Part shown: one piece after another, positions 1 to 11,528 of the stretch | How the letters are laid out: the number at the start of each line of letters is the position of its first letter | Numbering within the stretch: position 1 is the first letter of the stretch | The notes under the pieces: model-generated | The model's database searches: none | Told to the model about the DNA's origin: nothing | The model's input: only the letters and a program-made list of their open reading frames with translations | Made by a program: the position numbers and the translations under genes | NCBI GenBank assembly: GCA_025345505.1 | Contig: JANVCC010000018.1 | Coordinates: forward strand, 9,623,710 to 9,687,709 | DNA length: 64,000 nucleotides | Source of the DNA: Todiramphus chloris collaris | Lineage: Eukaryota; Chordata; Aves; Coraciiformes; Alcedinidae | Direction of reading: 5' to 3'

Positions 1-90
1 TATATGTCAGTGCAAAATTATTTAACTACATCACTAGCACTCCTTTTAACATGAAGTATTTATCCAGTGTATAACATGCCTGTCTGAATT

Positions 91-248
91 ATTCCTTTTT
101 TTTATTCCTTTTTTTTTTCCCCTTTCCTATTGAGATCTTGTCTCATTTTTTGACTGTTTAGAAGGTGACCAATTTACTGACTAGTATTCCCCAAATGAGT
201 TGATTTTTGAAATTTTTTTGTTTTTTTTTTTTTGTTTTGTTTTTTTCT
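91..248. repeat. T-rich low-complexity tracts
   Basis: Two T-rich runs are visible, at 91-126 (two tandem copies of ATTCC followed by eight or more T) and at 203-248 (T runs broken by single G). The intervening 127-202 is ordinary unique sequence. On the minus strand these would read as A-rich tails, but no retroposon body is recognisable beside them. Confidence 0.8.
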
Positions 249-698
249 TAAGTGTTTTAAGGTTTCCATTCACTCCAGAATCCAATGGGGATTTCCACTT
301 CCTCCATCATAATAAGGCAAAATGTAGAATTGATCTAGACTTGGCATGATCCATAGAGCAGAGAACTCCATATCTCTCTGGGGAGGATAACAACAGCTGG
401 TGAAACAACATCCATCAGAGAATAGGAGCCTCCTCCAATAACGTATTTTTTCTAAGAACTTTCTCCCCTCTTTAGTCCCTTTTGTCCTGGCATTTCTTCA
501 ACAGACACTCACTAAGATATCTCCATACTGGTGTCTGTATATGCATGAGAAATTTGCACTCCCATTGTAGTCACTGGAGACTGCAGTCACAAGAGTCCCG
601 GCCATGTGTCCATGCTAAGAAAAGGAAAAAAATTTAAAGGGTAATTTAATGGGCTCGGTGTTTTGGGGCAAGGAAGATAGCTTTGCTGTAATATTGTA
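249..698. other. Unique non-coding DNA, nothing recognised
   Basis: No convincing open frame, repeat family or RNA gene is visible. The sequence is moderately AT-rich and leads directly into the 3' end of the minus-strand CR1 element. Confidence 0.6.
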
Positions 699-2215
699 AA
701 ACCATAGAAAAATCCAGGTTGGAGGGGACCTTTGAAGACCATCTTGTCCAAATTTCTGTCGAAAGCAGGACCTTATCTTAGATTATCCAGAGCATTATAA
801 AGCCAAGTCTTGAATGTTTTCAGAGAAGGAGACTCCAACACTTCCTTGAGCAACTTTAAGTTTCGTTGTTCTCATGATGATTTTTTTTTCCTATATCAAG
901 ACAGAATTTCCCTTAAAGCTACTTTCTTGCATTTCTTATGTCCTGTCACTGTGCATCCTTTGGATGTACATTCATCCCTAAAACTGGCTTTTAAGTATTA
1001 AAAAACTGTAATTAGATCCCCCTTGAATTTCCTCTTCTCCAGGCTGAACAAACACAATTCCTTCACTCTTTTGTCATATGTCAAATTATCTTGGTAACCC
1101 TCCCCTGGCTCCTTTCCAATTTTTCCATGTCTCTCTTCTACTGCAGGGGCCAAAATGTATACAGTATTTGAAATGTGGCCTAACAAGGGTTGAATAAAGT
1201 TCATAATCACACTCCTTGATCTGTAGATTGCTCCCTTGACAGTGCAGGCCATGATGCTGGTAACTTCACTGCTGCCAGGTCCACTGCTGACTCAGGTGTA
1301 GCTTGCTACCCACCAGGGACCCCATGACCTTCTCAGGAGAGCTGCTTCCCAGCAAGTCAGTCCCCTGTTTCTAATGCTAGCTGGAGCTATTCCACCCCAG
1401 GTGTAGGACTTGACATTTGTAATTTTTAATCTTTCAGCCAGCTAAGCTATCTCTGTGTAGTGGGTTTTCCCTCTGGCACTTATCCCTCTCTCCCCCATTA
1501 TCTGCAAACATGGTAAGGGATTCTTCAGCTCTATGATTCACACTGTCAATATAGATACTGACCAGGACTGCATGAATCATTGACTTCTGAGAAACTCAGC
1601 TTTGACTGGCTGACAGTTCCACTCTGAGCCACCACCTACCACACATCAAGATTGGTATTTTAGTCAGTTTTCCACCTGTCACTGGGTCATCTGCCCAGTA
1701 CATATCTCACCAGTTTGTCAACAGGGAAGTTGTAGGAGAATACATCATACATCTTGTTAAAATCAAGGTAGATGATGTCCACAGCTCTCCTCTTCCTCAC
1801 CGAGGAATTTTTTTTGTCATATAAGGAATAAGATTGGTCAAATATGAATTATTTTGGGTAAATTTGGGCTAGTTTTTTCCCAGTCATGTCATTTGCACCA
1901 TTCATGTGTCTAGAAATACCTATCATGAGGACCTGTTCCATAGTTTTCTCAGGGACTGTAGTGAGGCTGGCTGCTCTGTAGTTTCTTAGATCTTCATTTT
2001 TGACATTCTTGTAGATGAGCATACTATTTGTCTTTTTCTAGTCATTTCCACAATCCTTAAAAAATAATAAACAGTATCTTTGCAGAAAAGAAAAGCAACT
2101 TTTTTAACACCTTTGAATGCATCCCATCCAGTTACATACACTTGTATATGTTGTACTGATGGTCGCTATCTCAACCCTCCTCTACTACTCATGGTTCACC
2201 ATTGCTTTATTTTAC
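699..2215 (-). mobile_element. CR1 LINE fragment, 5'-truncated, minus strand, decayed reverse transcriptase
   Basis: A CR1 non-LTR retrotransposon copied by target-primed reverse transcription. Seen on the plus strand, it opens with the reverse complement of the CR1 3' UTR (an ACCATAGAA-like start, then GGTTGGAGGGGACCT, then the TCTTCTCCAGGCTGAACA block near 1034). It then runs backwards into the C-terminal part of the reverse transcriptase. Read on the minus strand, YLDFNK lies at 1753-1770, followed by MYD. This matches the CR1 palm motif A (LDFxKAFD) with its catalytic Asp. Motif C at 1497-1508 reads FADN instead of FADD, so the second catalytic Asp is lost. Many stops and frameshifts interrupt the frame, so it cannot make an active enzyme. 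About 1.5 kb of a roughly 4.5 kb family consensus is kept, the usual 5' truncation. Short open frames inside it on both strands are by-products. The left edge is firm to within a few bases; the right edge (about 2200) is approximate. Confidence 0.9.
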
Positions 2216-3580
2216 TTCTTGAAACATAGATTTAGGGGATAATTTTATCAGTGAATAACTTGACCAAGACAAAGAAATTGTATACATACAGAGTCTGTCA
2301 CAAACAAATCCTAGACTCTAGAGGTTATTGCAATGCAAATAATAGCAATAGCAGTGATTACATTGAAATTCCAAAAAGTAAATCAAAGTGCTATGCCTTA
2401 GTAAGATGCTGATGGAAACAGTAATTTTATTAACTTTTGATGTCTGCATATATGTGTCTACACTCAAGCTAGTCATTCCAGGCTCTTTTTATTGAACTGG
2501 AGAGAAATAGGTAGTTTTAGAGTGATTCACCTGACTTACTATAGACATCTATTACAGGACGAGATGATTTGTGCCTTGCACTGACTTTATTTGCTAGACT
2601 GGTCAGTGACTAGCTCAGACACAGATTTGAGATAAAACCCAGCATTTATGTACTCTTGCTCTGTGTCAAGTGTGAGGTAAAATTCTTACTCCAGCAGCAG
2701 AGGAGTAAAAATCTGACTACAATCATGTGATGCAAATCAGTTTATGCCCTGAAACCTGGTATGTCACATTAACCCTATCACACACCTGAGCTTTCAGTGG
2801 CTTCAGTTCTAATTTCACAGGAAAGACTGGCTGAAATCAGCTGGACAATAGCAAAATTATTAAATAAAGTAATAGACTAATGGTTAAAGTGAATAAATTT
2901 AAAATGCAGAAAAATATAAATAGGAAGTTATTTATCTTCTAGAGCCAAATAAAACTTTCAGAAGCCCTTGAGGTTTTTTAATAGAGCAGTGGGTATCATA
3001 CTAGTAGCAATATACTGCTTCCCAACCAGCACACCTACTGTTCAGCATGACACTGAAAAAAAAATCAGCACCTTTAGCTTCAGCTGTGGCAGCTGCAGAG
3101 CAGATGGAGACTAGTGTTGCTTGACTCCTCCTCCACTTCTAATTAACCTATACAAAGGGGATAGCAGTCATAAGATCGTAAGTGAAAAACCCTGTGTCTG
3201 TATTAGGCCCTTTTCTCTGTAAGAGTGGTGAAAAGTAGAGAGAACACTATATTTTAGCAGGTATTATGCCTGCCTTTCAACATGGAGACCACACTTTGCG
3301 TTTGGAGTTGTTGCTTATGTTAATTCAATTCATCTCACCTCAAAACCTAGAGCTGTGGCCTAAATTAAAGAATAAATTGACTCTTAATTCTTTTGTCAGC
3401 TGAGAATCTCATATTCAGAAGAAATTCCAGCTGACATAATAAAGTCTAAATTCATCTGTAGAAGGACAGAAGAGGAAGAGGCCCCAAAAGTCTGTGCTAG
3501 TGCTGTAAGTACTGATCTGTAGAAGCTGTCAATCTGCACATTATCTGGCCTGAGACCTGCCACTGTGGTGTTTTATACAA
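2216..3580. other. Unique AT-rich DNA, nothing recognised
   Basis: No gene, RNA or repeat family is supported. The stretch has many stops in all frames and no GC-rich island. Confidence 0.6.
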
Positions 3581-3620
3581 ATATATACATGTGTGCATAT
3601 ATGCGTACATATATGCATGT
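3581..3620. repeat. 40-nt perfectly alternating purine-pyrimidine tract
   Basis: Every base from 3581 to 3620 alternates purine and pyrimidine (AT, AC, GT and GC steps, including GCATATATGC at 3595-3604). Such tracts can adopt Z-DNA or slip in replication. It is not a simple (CA)n or (TA)n microsatellite but a mixture, so it may be a decayed (TG/CA)(TA)n repeat. The step order is read directly; Z-DNA potential is inference from known behaviour of such tracts. Confidence 0.75.
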
Positions 3621-4325
3621 TCTAAATGCTTGCAGTGTGCTGTAGTAAGTTTACAGCAGAAATGCATTTCAAGAATTCCTGTGTAACAGAGGCAGAGCTG
3701 ACTAAACATTTAACTTTTGTATGTGATGAATGATAGACATTTGCACAGCCATAAATTTTAATCTCCAGAAATGGAGGTGGATTCTCATCTAATTTCTCAT
3801 TTGCTCTTTTTAGGTTGGTTTATTATTTATTCCAAGATGAAGCTACTTGAGAACAGGAATCACATTATGAGATGCACTTGGTGATTCAGAATGATAAATT
3901 CTCAGATCTGAAGTTCTTATAATCTATTAAAACAAAAGAGAAGTAGAGTTTTGGGAATGGGGATGTAGGAAGTGAGGAAGAAGAATTGCTTGCAAATGTC
4001 ATGCTATTGCCATGCTTTAAAAAAACCCAGCACATAAATCACATGATTTAACCTTGTGTCATGTCGCTGTTTTGGCAGTTGACTTGGTCAGATGCTTATT
4101 TAAAATCAAATTTAAAAAATGTGTTTCTAAAATAAATATAAAAGTTAACAAAACACATCCGGATTAATAATTACAGATGGTGTCAGCAGGAAAAAAATGC
4201 TTAGCAGGTGTTCACCCAGCCAATGTTCCAGCATATTTTATGTTATTGCCCAATATAATAACATTAGACAACGACATCACCATACCACTTCAGAGGTGTA
4301 GTTATTCGTCAGAGAGTCATTAAAT

Positions 4326-4405
4326 ACTGGATTTTCTCAGTGTCGCACAATTGCAGAAACAGTTGTGCTGGATAATTGTGCTGATCCACTGAGAAAAGTG
4401 TCAGT
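4326..4405. repeat. Long imperfect inverted repeat (hairpin-forming), unknown role
   Basis: The arms are TTTTCTCAGTG (4332-4342) with GCACAATT (4345-4352), and AATTGTGC (4374-4381) with CACTGAGAAAA (4387-4397). They pair over 19 bp with a small 2/5-nt internal loop and a 21-nt terminal loop. ACTG (4326-4329) can also pair with CAGT (4402-4405). TTGTGCTG occurs twice within the second half (4363-4370 and 4376-4383), so an alternative shorter hairpin can form. The size and shape resemble a pre-microRNA or a small palindromic transposon remnant. I do not recognise a known microRNA seed or transposon terminus, so no name is given. Confidence 0.6.
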
Positions 4406-6780
4406 GCTCAACAGCCCCAAAATGTCCTGTTCTTTAACTATATGAAGCATGCAGAGCATTGAAATTTAAACCTATGTCAGCTGGTGAAAAATCTGCAACA
4501 ATTATTTTTTTTTGTTCTTTAAAAAATACTCTCTGGGTTGCTTTTGAGATGCTCAACTTAACAATGTTCATTTCTTGCACATTCTGTGTTTTGAAATTGC
4601 TGTTGTCTTCCATCTCTTAATTCCTTCACTCGGATACTTTAAGGATTCCTTTTTCCCCAGTGCAAACATAACACTGCTGCCTTCAGCTTTACTATAATTC
4701 TTCTGGATCATTTTAATCTGCAGTTGAATCTCATAACAGCTTAGTCTCTCCTGTGGCATTCAATTCAATTTTTTCTTCCTTCACTTGGAAGTGGACTTAG
4801 ATCATTTTCAGAGCCTGGATCATGCATTCTCTCACCTCCTAGGTTCAGGATAAGATCTTTCTCTTTTTCACATCTCTTTTTGGACTCAACTTGTAAAGCA
4901 GTGTAAATGTGTTCAATTTTAATTGCTTGAATTTGCCTACCCATATGCTTAAAGAAAATACATATTAAATACCTTGACTAATCAGAGCCCTATTGATTTC
5001 TTTCAAGCTCTGCGTAGCCTCTTGATTCACTACAACTGAAACTTACTGTCGTTGTCATCATAACTATTATTCTGGAAAACTTATGAACACTGGCTAAGAG
5101 TCTCCAGCCATAGAATATTATGTTTAATATGATGCAGACACAAAATAGAAAGGCTCAGTGTTTTCTTCTCTCGTGCACAGGACTGGACTGATGATCACAC
5201 AGCATCTTCTAGGATCATCTCAGCCTGAATGTAAAATACAACCAGAAATTAAAGGAATTCAGTCATCTTGTAGAGGGTAGAAACTATCTCCTACCAGAAT
5301 TAAGTTAGGTAATTTGACTGCATCTGGATTTTCTTGCAAGAAACTACCCTTTGTAGCCAAGTAGATGTACAGTTCAAAAGAATGTTATTATGGCCCAGAA
5401 AAAAGCTGTGAGATTGTCCCCTCCATGGGAGTGTTGCAACTGATCATGACAGGAGAAGCAGTTCCAGCTTCCAACCATAGTTGCTCAAAGATAGACATTT
5501 TCTTTTGTGAGAGTTGGGAATTGCAGAATAACAACATGTTCAAGAGCTGAATTCTGTAGGGTCTGCAGTCCTTCCTCTCAGAAGTGGCACTGCACTGGGT
5601 CTAGTAATGTGCTGAATTCAGAGGGACAACAGTCCTGGATCACATATTCCACTGCTTTTAAAGGGAGTTTCCATGTCAAATCTCCCGTATTTTAAAAACC
5701 ATTTTTACACAGTTACATCAGCACTCCTACAACTTCTTACTTATTAAATATAGTTCCCAGTGCGACTCCCTGGCTTAAATACAACAGGTACTTTTATGAA
5801 ACCTGGTTTGAGTTTTTAGTGCAGCTGTGCAGAACTTTCATAATGAAACCCAAAACCTGCCCAGGCTTGAGTTTCATTACAAATCTGAAACTCACATCAG
5901 GTTCTCTAAAGGGTTTGTCAGAGTTCACAACTCTAAAGATTTGAGGCTGGATGAAGCAAGTCTATGCTGAGTTATGATTTCAGGTGCAAGCCAGGGAAAA
6001 TGCGGTGGTTCGACCCCCAACCAGAGAAAACCTGGTGGTTTGGGTTAAAAATGAGTCCTTGCAAAGGGAAAATAGGGGATGAGTTTCTTAAGCTCTTGTG
6101 AAACAAGGCAATCAGGTTTTAAGGTGCAAAGCTGTGTAGGTGAAAGTTTCACCAATAGTTATGATTGCTTATTTTTACTTATTCACTTTTATCTGTTTAG
6201 TATTTGTTGTACTGAAATTAAACCTGTTTATACAGCTCCTATTCAGTCATAAAGGGGTAGTATAAATACGTAACAGTTTCTCTGATCGAACAGAAGATGA
6301 ATTCTGCATGTGCTTTGACAACTAACATTCTCTCACCTAAACAGTGTGAATAATTCTATCCATTTATTTCCACATCTGAGAAATTCCTTTACCCTCTAAA
6401 TTAAAACAAATTGAGTAATTTCATTCTCTGTGATGAAGCAATATATTAAGGTTCCTGTAGTAACACAGAAAGAGCTGGAACACCTACAGGGCATGATGTA
6501 CTGGTGTTCCCAAACATTAGCTCACTTCTCCAGTGCAGCACAAGAGAATCAGTGCAGCTTTCTGAGGGGACTAGTAACGAGGGTGCACTGTGCCTCCTTT
6601 GCAGGCATGATTACGTTGGATACAAGTCAGTGACAGTACAACCACACTGTTTCTCATTCCACTGTTGCTTGCTCAGAATTAGTGTGTGCTTCCACATTGT
6701 CCTCCACTGGTGAGAAAAACAGGTCTTTGTCCAATGAGACACTGACATTGTACGTATAAAAATATGAAAACTGCTGTCTC
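4406..6780. other. Unique DNA, no gene supported
   Basis: Only short open frames without recognisable domains occur. At 6007-6017 there is a GGTTCGACCCC block resembling a Pol III B box, but no tRNA fold surrounds it. No repeat family is recognised. Confidence 0.55.
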
Positions 6781-6817
6781 AGAATAATTAGAATAAATTA
6801 GAATAAAAGAATAAATG
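6781..6817. repeat. Short tandem repeat, about 4 units of AGAATAA(A)TT
   Basis: Four imperfect 8-10 bp units beginning AGAATAA lie head to tail, with length differences of one or two A/T. It is a small interrupted microsatellite in unique DNA. Confidence 0.75.
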
Positions 6818-9800
6818 ATTGTTCCTGTTCCAGATATTTTCCCCTTTATACTTTCTTTTGCTTCATCCATTGAGTGTGCAGTGAGGGTATTTATCAGAAA
6901 TCTCTTTCCATACTTTGCTCCCACAGTTCCTAGGAGGAAACTTGTGCATTTTTGTGGAATTTTACAGTTTCTGATTTTTGCCAAGACACAATTAAAAGGT
7001 CTAATTGACAGTAGGCCTAAAGTTATGTTTCAAAACCACACCAATAAATTATGAGTCTAAGTTCCACTTCAAAAAGTGGTTTAGGTATTGAGAAGACTGA
7101 TTCTCATTGAAAGCTTATGGTGTATCAATCACTTGCAAATCAGTAAAATGAGAAACTTTTCCCCAAAATGCTAATGTTTGAAGTGTTTGTGGGTGGAATC
7201 ATGTTTTAGAAATTGAGTGTATTGATATAATGGCTTTTGGTTCAGATCCATCACTAATTTTAGTTAACTGTGAAGAGGTTGATGCCAATTCTCATGTCTG
7301 CAGAGCTAGAGTATCAGTAAAGACTCAGATTCGTGTCTCCCTGGTAATTAATACATTTAACAAAACAAAAGAGACTTTCTTTATCTCTTTTCCAAGAATT
7401 ATTGAAGAGATGGAGAAAGACAGTGCTAAAAAAATCATAAATCTGCCAAAATTCACAGAATTTACAAGCTCATCTTTGTACCCTGAAAACTGAGTAAGAT
7501 TAATCATCACAGCTTTAATCAATGTACATGACATTCATTTTGTGGACAAGGGTTACCCTGCATATACTGGCAAGTCTTAAACTTGACTTTGTAAATGTTA
7601 CCAGTCTGCTAACTTGGGCAGAGACTGAAGGTAAAAGGATGTTGTCCAGTTTTCTGCCTACCTGGTTCAATGTGCATCATAAAAATTGGTTTCCAGGGTC
7701 CTCCAGGGCTCTAGAGGAGCTAGCAGTTCAAACCATCCCTCTACCATTCCCTTTCTTAGCATTCAGACTGTTCCTACCTAAATTAATGATGAAAAGGCCA
7801 GCTTAGGTTAGGATAAGTGGAAAGAGAAATCCTTAAAATGTTTGTGATTTTATTCAACCTCCTTTTAATTTTTAAGTATAAGACCTGGGAACTGTTGTGA
7901 ATCAGAATATGGTGTTTTGGCTGGTGACTGGAATTGGTCCCAAGCAACATCTACAACAGCCTTTTAATTTGCAAATGATAAGTCAGAATATATTGGATTT
8001 CCTCTAGTATGTAGAGCAACTTAGTTGTTAAATAAAACTGACCACTCCAAACTCCATTTCAGAACTGGATTTTGGGAGCACACTGTATTGCATAGATCAA
8101 AAATCTTGTCCTTATTCTTACATCTACCAATGAGAAAGAGAGGTGATTGCTTGTCCTGCCAAGAAGAATCTCAAAATCTACATGATGACTCAGCATTGGA
8201 TGTTGCTTTTGACTTTCTGCATTTTCTGAGACGTGAAAAAAATTAGCATGTTGTCAGACCACTCCCACTTAGTCATCCATCTGAGGAGAGTCTGTGATTG
8301 GTCTACCTTACAATCAAGAAACATGCTCTGGGAATGGCTGTTTGACATGGTAGAATATGAAAAATTAGACACAAGTCTCAATTCTCTGGTTTGTATCTGG
8401 ACTATTCATCCTTAAGGGGATTATCAAGTATACAAAGTACATGGTTTGTAGATTTTAAAAGCATATTTTGGGAATGATTTTGAAGAGATGTGGTTGTCAT
8501 CTAATCAGCTGTTAGTCCCTTGGACATACAGGTCTTTCCACTCCTTTAAAGTAAATGGTTGTCCCTGTGGTCAGATCAGAAATGTATTCAACTTCTACAA
8601 TGGTTTAGCAACAGTAACAGAGTTTGTGTGAAAAATAGTAGAGAAAAAGAACCTGCATGACATTTATTAAATTTAAAAGAAAATGTAATACATTTCAGCA
8701 CTGCATTTTTAAACAGGAAAGATACAAGCTTCTGCTCACAGTGCTCACCAGAAACATAATGAGAATGAATTGTAATTATAAATATTCTGATTCAATTTGA
8801 GTAGATTTTCAAATAATCTAAATAAACTACTGAGAGAGTGGGCATATTAGAGAAAAAGAAACAAATAATTTTATGACTGAAACATATATTTTGTTTCTTA
8901 CTGTGAAGCAATGTCATTTATGTGAAAATTCTGAAGCATAATGCAGTTTGGTGCTCATCTCTTTCTTTATGTTACAGGGACACTTATGGATGGTATTCAC
9001 TTCTGTATGATCACTTTGAATTGATATCAAGCATGACTCCATTCAAGAACTGGTAAAAATCTTTCATCCATTTCCTCTCCTTCTCTTGTTAAAAAGGAAA
9101 AGAGAATTTTTAATCTATTTCACTATCTCTTGGTCCGTTAATGCCTTGCACAGTCTTGCTCTGCCCAAAGGAGATGAGAATTCAGAGAGGGCTGAAAGAA
9201 AATCAGAGGTATGTGGATATATGCAGAGAAACCACAACCATTTTTTTTAGCCCCAACCCAAAATGACCCTTTGCAATTCTGGCATCAACAGAGTGATGAA
9301 TCAGCATCTTCCTATGACAGCTGTAGCCCTGAAGGAGTAGTTCCTTCTCATGTTTCTCTCTGAGCAGTAGAGCTGAGGGTATGCAGAGGTCAGGCTGGAG
9401 CCTTGGCCTATAGTTTTACTGTGTGAATCATAGGAGTATGTTCCAATCAGAAATAACTCAGTGAAAGACATAATTTAACTTGCTTGATTATATTGACTCT
9501 TACATAGACCATATGTAAATAAATAACCTGCATACAAAGAAACTTGTTTATGGAATAAAGCTTAGTTCAACTACAATTTGGTGCTTTTAATACATTTAGA
9601 GTACATTTTTAATACTTTCATATGGCCAAATAATACTTCCATATTGATTTTTTCCTCTTATTATTTAATCTACTGTGCAGTGAACGTAAGACAATGGCTC
9701 ACTGATTTATTGTGAGTGTAGCAATGGGTTTAGAACTGCATGAATCATGCAGATTGTTCAATTCACCACATGCCTTCATAAAAGTTTCACTTTAATAAAA

Positions 9801-11449
9801 CAGAGCAAGGCAATATGTCCAGAGCCTGGTCTGACATTCCTTATACATTACCATGCCTCAGGAAATTATTACTATATATTTTACAGCAGCTACAGTAGGT
9901 TGGGGATCAGGATTAGAGCATAGTAACTACTGTGACATTTAGCAGAACTCCCGTGTATGCCATTAACCCTCCTGGGGTGGACTGGCACAGAAATATTTTG
10001 TGACAGTGGTTTTCATCCCTTTTAATTGGTGGACTCAGAAAGTTTCCTGTAAAAGTATGATTCCTTGCTTATTGAATTCAAGCCCCTAGTATTTTGTTTG
10101 TACCTTTCACAAGCACTTTTGTAGTATTTTTTGGACCTCAGAGGGTCTACAGGTCATAAAACTGAAAATCAATGTTACAGGACAGCTTCTGACATTTAGC
10201 TACATGGAGGTGAATGTGACCAATCTTTACTTAATTGTAATAGCCATATTTTAAAGACACAAAATAATTTCAACAGTTATATCTACTTCTACTTGGTAGC
10301 TCAAAATAACTATGAAAATTACATCTCAACAAAATCTACTGAAATGGTTTTCCAGATAAGGTTGTAGAAAACATGGTGGGTATGACATATCTAAACCTGC
10401 TCTTTCATTGTAGAAAAAGGTTAGTTTTTAGGCTGTTAGAGAAAAGCCAGACCATAGATGGGCTAATCTGATTTATTCTTCGTTTTGGTTAGAATTGTTC
10501 TACAATTTCAGACAGAAGTGGTCAAACTGTTTAGACAGTAGAGGATTCAGAATGTGAAATCTAATTTGATTCAGCACTGAACTCAAACTGGATGGAGCTA
10601 AGGTAGATATTTTTGTCTTTATATTAAAGAAGAAACAGATATTCATTTCCTTTGCTCAGATTTTACCACTAATGTCTTTTTACTATTTCATAATTAATAG
10701 AGCTCAGAATATTGAGCACAAAGTGATTCATAACATAATTCTTTTAACATATGTAGTTGAGGTAGTATTTAAAAAGTGTTCGTTGCTGGTCCCACTAGTG
10801 AACTCAGTAAAAAGAGAACTTCATCAATGTTAAATGGTAATGAAATCTTTAATGTCTATGGGCGCAATATAATGGTCTCTGTTTGCGTTAGATACATTGT
10901 AGATTATTGCCCTTTAATACTGACAAAATTTCAATGTGAAGGATCATAGTCTGGTGATTTATTTTATTTTTATTTGGTTGTTTTGCATTTGTTTTTTCTT
11001 TTTTAAGAAACACAAGTGCTGCATCTGCAGCAGTATAATTTTCTTCTCTTTTTTTTTTCACAATAAGGAGGGATTTTACCTGTGTTTCTTCATGTTGAAT
11101 ATTATTGCATAAAGATGATGTGTTTACAAACAAATAAAATAAAATCCACAGATTTTACTATTCCTACTGCAATCCGCCATGAAAAAAAAAAAAAAAAAAA
11201 GTTTGGAACTATCAGTGAATTTAATGGAAACCATCTCTGGTATTACTGTCTTCCAGTATAATAAAAAACTTTTCCTATTGCTAGGTTGTCAGTACTGCAA
11301 AGTGTTTTTAATGCATAAACCTCAGGCATGCAGATAAACTCAAGTAAACTGGAGCCAAGGTTTGAAACTGGTGCTTGAAACATGTCCTCAAAACTATGTA
11401 AGGGGAATTCTGTGTCATCTGCGATTATGGAATTTAAGGTACCTCCTGG
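6818..11449. other. Unique AT-rich DNA with T-rich and A19 tracts
   Basis: No gene is supported. Open frames of up to about 94 codons occur (for example 7230-7493 and 7522-7806) but show no domain and no splice context. Low-complexity parts are a T-rich block around 10951-11062 and a run of 19 A at 11182-11200. Confidence 0.55.
9736..9752. repeat. 17-nt perfect odd palindrome
   Basis: CTGCATGA and TCATGCAG flank a single central A. This is a perfect dyad of the size often bound by dimeric transcription factors. A single occurrence of this length can arise by chance in 64 kb. Confidence 0.5.
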
Positions 11450-11528
11450 CTATAAAAGGAGCAAGTGTGAGCATTTCACCATTATTTCTTTGTAGCTCAG
11501 TATCTGAATTACTCCTGCCATGGTAAGT
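11450..11528 (+). promoter_or_regulatory. Candidate TATA promoter with short 5' exon ending at ATG|GTAAGT
   Basis: CTATAAAAGG at 11450-11459 is a strong TATA box. A start of transcription would be expected around 11475-11485. An ATG in good Kozak context (CTGCCATGG) lies at 11520-11522 and is immediately followed by GTAAGT (11523-11528), a consensus 5' splice site. Read together this could be the promoter and first exon of a gene whose first coding exon is only the ATG, as in some small-first-exon genes. Alternatively TTTCTTTGTAG ending at 11494 could serve as an acceptor and make this a tiny internal exon. No matching downstream exon is recognised, so the cluster may be chance. An open frame continues from the ATG to 11732 if unspliced but resembles no known protein. 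Confidence 0.3.

Noticed and set aside
6001-6050. GGTTCGACCCC resembling a tRNA/Pol III B box
   Set aside because: No A box at the right distance, no cloverleaf pairing and no T-run terminator; likely chance.
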